DNA from: Proteiniphilum sp.
GTDB taxonomy: Bacteria; Bacteroidota; Bacteroidia; Bacteroidales; Dysgonomonadaceae
Assembly (NCBI GenBank): GCA_012728465.1
Contig: JAAYFB010000153.1
Span: 1 to 7,198, forward strand
Reading direction: 5' to 3'
DNA: 7,198 nt
Both the position numbers and the translations under genes were made by a program. Below, in pieces: positions 7,081 to 7,198 of the stretch (its first letter is position 1; every line of letters begins with the position of its first letter). The notes below the pieces were generated by a model. That model had not been told where the DNA came from. It saw only the letters and a list, made by a program, of their open reading frames with translations, and did no database searches.

Positions 7081-7106
7081 ATTACAGCATTTATCTGTGC
7101 TGTGAT
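7081..7106 (+). other. Hairpin downstream of the small membrane protein gene
   Basis: ATTACAGCA (7081-7089) pairs with TGCTGTGAT (7098-7106), nine pairs including one G-T, around an 8-base loop. No T-run follows, so alone it is not a standard terminator. It lies 16 bases after the stop codon and directly precedes a second, stronger hairpin. Confidence 0.35.
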
Positions 7107-7111
7107 ATTAT

Positions 7112-7146
7112 GGTGAGGGCATAGCTTTATGAGTTATGCCCTCACT
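7112..7146. terminator. Strong hairpin without U-tract, possible terminator
   Basis: GTGAGGGCATA (7113-7123) and TATGCCCTCAC (7135-7145) are exact reverse complements. The stem can extend inward by four pairs, two of them G-T, to a 3-base loop, and outward by one G-T pair. It is the most GC-rich structure in the window. Neither strand shows a T-run next to it, so it may terminate poorly, stabilise the 3' end of the small-gene mRNA, or belong to a convergent unit on the right. The 5' arm has a second complement at 7166-7175. Confidence 0.45.
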
Positions 7147-7198
7147 CTTACACAACAATTCCCATCCCTCACCATCTCCCAACAATATATTTTTATTA

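Noticed and set aside
7108..7198. A minus-strand frame open from the right edge to a TAA at 7110-7108, which could be the C-terminus of a convergent gene.
   Set aside because: It spans only 29 codons, its sequence is dominated by the hairpin and the CCCTCAC repeats, and I recognise no protein end in it. The window edge prevents a decision.

Overview
The window is AT-rich and reads as chromosomal DNA of a Bacteroidetes bacterium, most probably of the order Bacteroidales. Four things point there: a TonB-dependent outer-membrane receptor of a type I recall from Bacteroides-like genomes, a DUF4831-type protein (a family I know mainly from Bacteroidales), promoter elements of the Bacteroidetes form TAnnTTTG, and A-rich start-codon upstream regions without a strong Shine-Dalgarno sequence. 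I cannot name genus or species. I see no mobile element, CRISPR array, tRNA or rRNA.

Layout from left to right. Positions 1-2115 (minus strand) hold the first 705 codons of a TonB-dependent receptor whose C-terminus lies beyond the left edge. Its short leader (2116-2200) carries a good promoter and a perfect 8-4-8 palindrome that touches the -33 element. At 2219-2266 there is a strong intrinsic terminator for the leftward operon that follows. That operon, transcribed from about 5330 to 2219, is pheS (phenylalanyl-tRNA synthetase alpha), then a DUF4831-family exported protein, then an RsiV-like DUF3298 lipoprotein, with gaps of only 25 and 18 bases. A 150-base intergenic region holds divergent promoters for pheS and, on the plus strand, tilS (tRNA-Ile lysidine synthetase, 5456-6763). 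After tilS comes an AT-rich spacer, then a 45-codon small membrane-protein gene (6927-7064), then two consecutive hairpins, one of which has a competing pairing partner further downstream.

How the genes relate: pheS and tilS both serve tRNA function (charging tRNA-Phe; modifying the wobble base of tRNA-Ile with CAU anticodon) and face each other back to back. The two genes behind pheS encode exported or envelope proteins with no evident link to translation; their position suggests co-transcription, not a shared pathway. The receptor is a separate unit with its own promoter and probably its own regulator.

Most of the window is ordinary core-genome content. The less explained parts are the palindrome at the receptor promoter, the uncharacterised envelope gene pair behind pheS, and the small membrane protein with the structured region after it.
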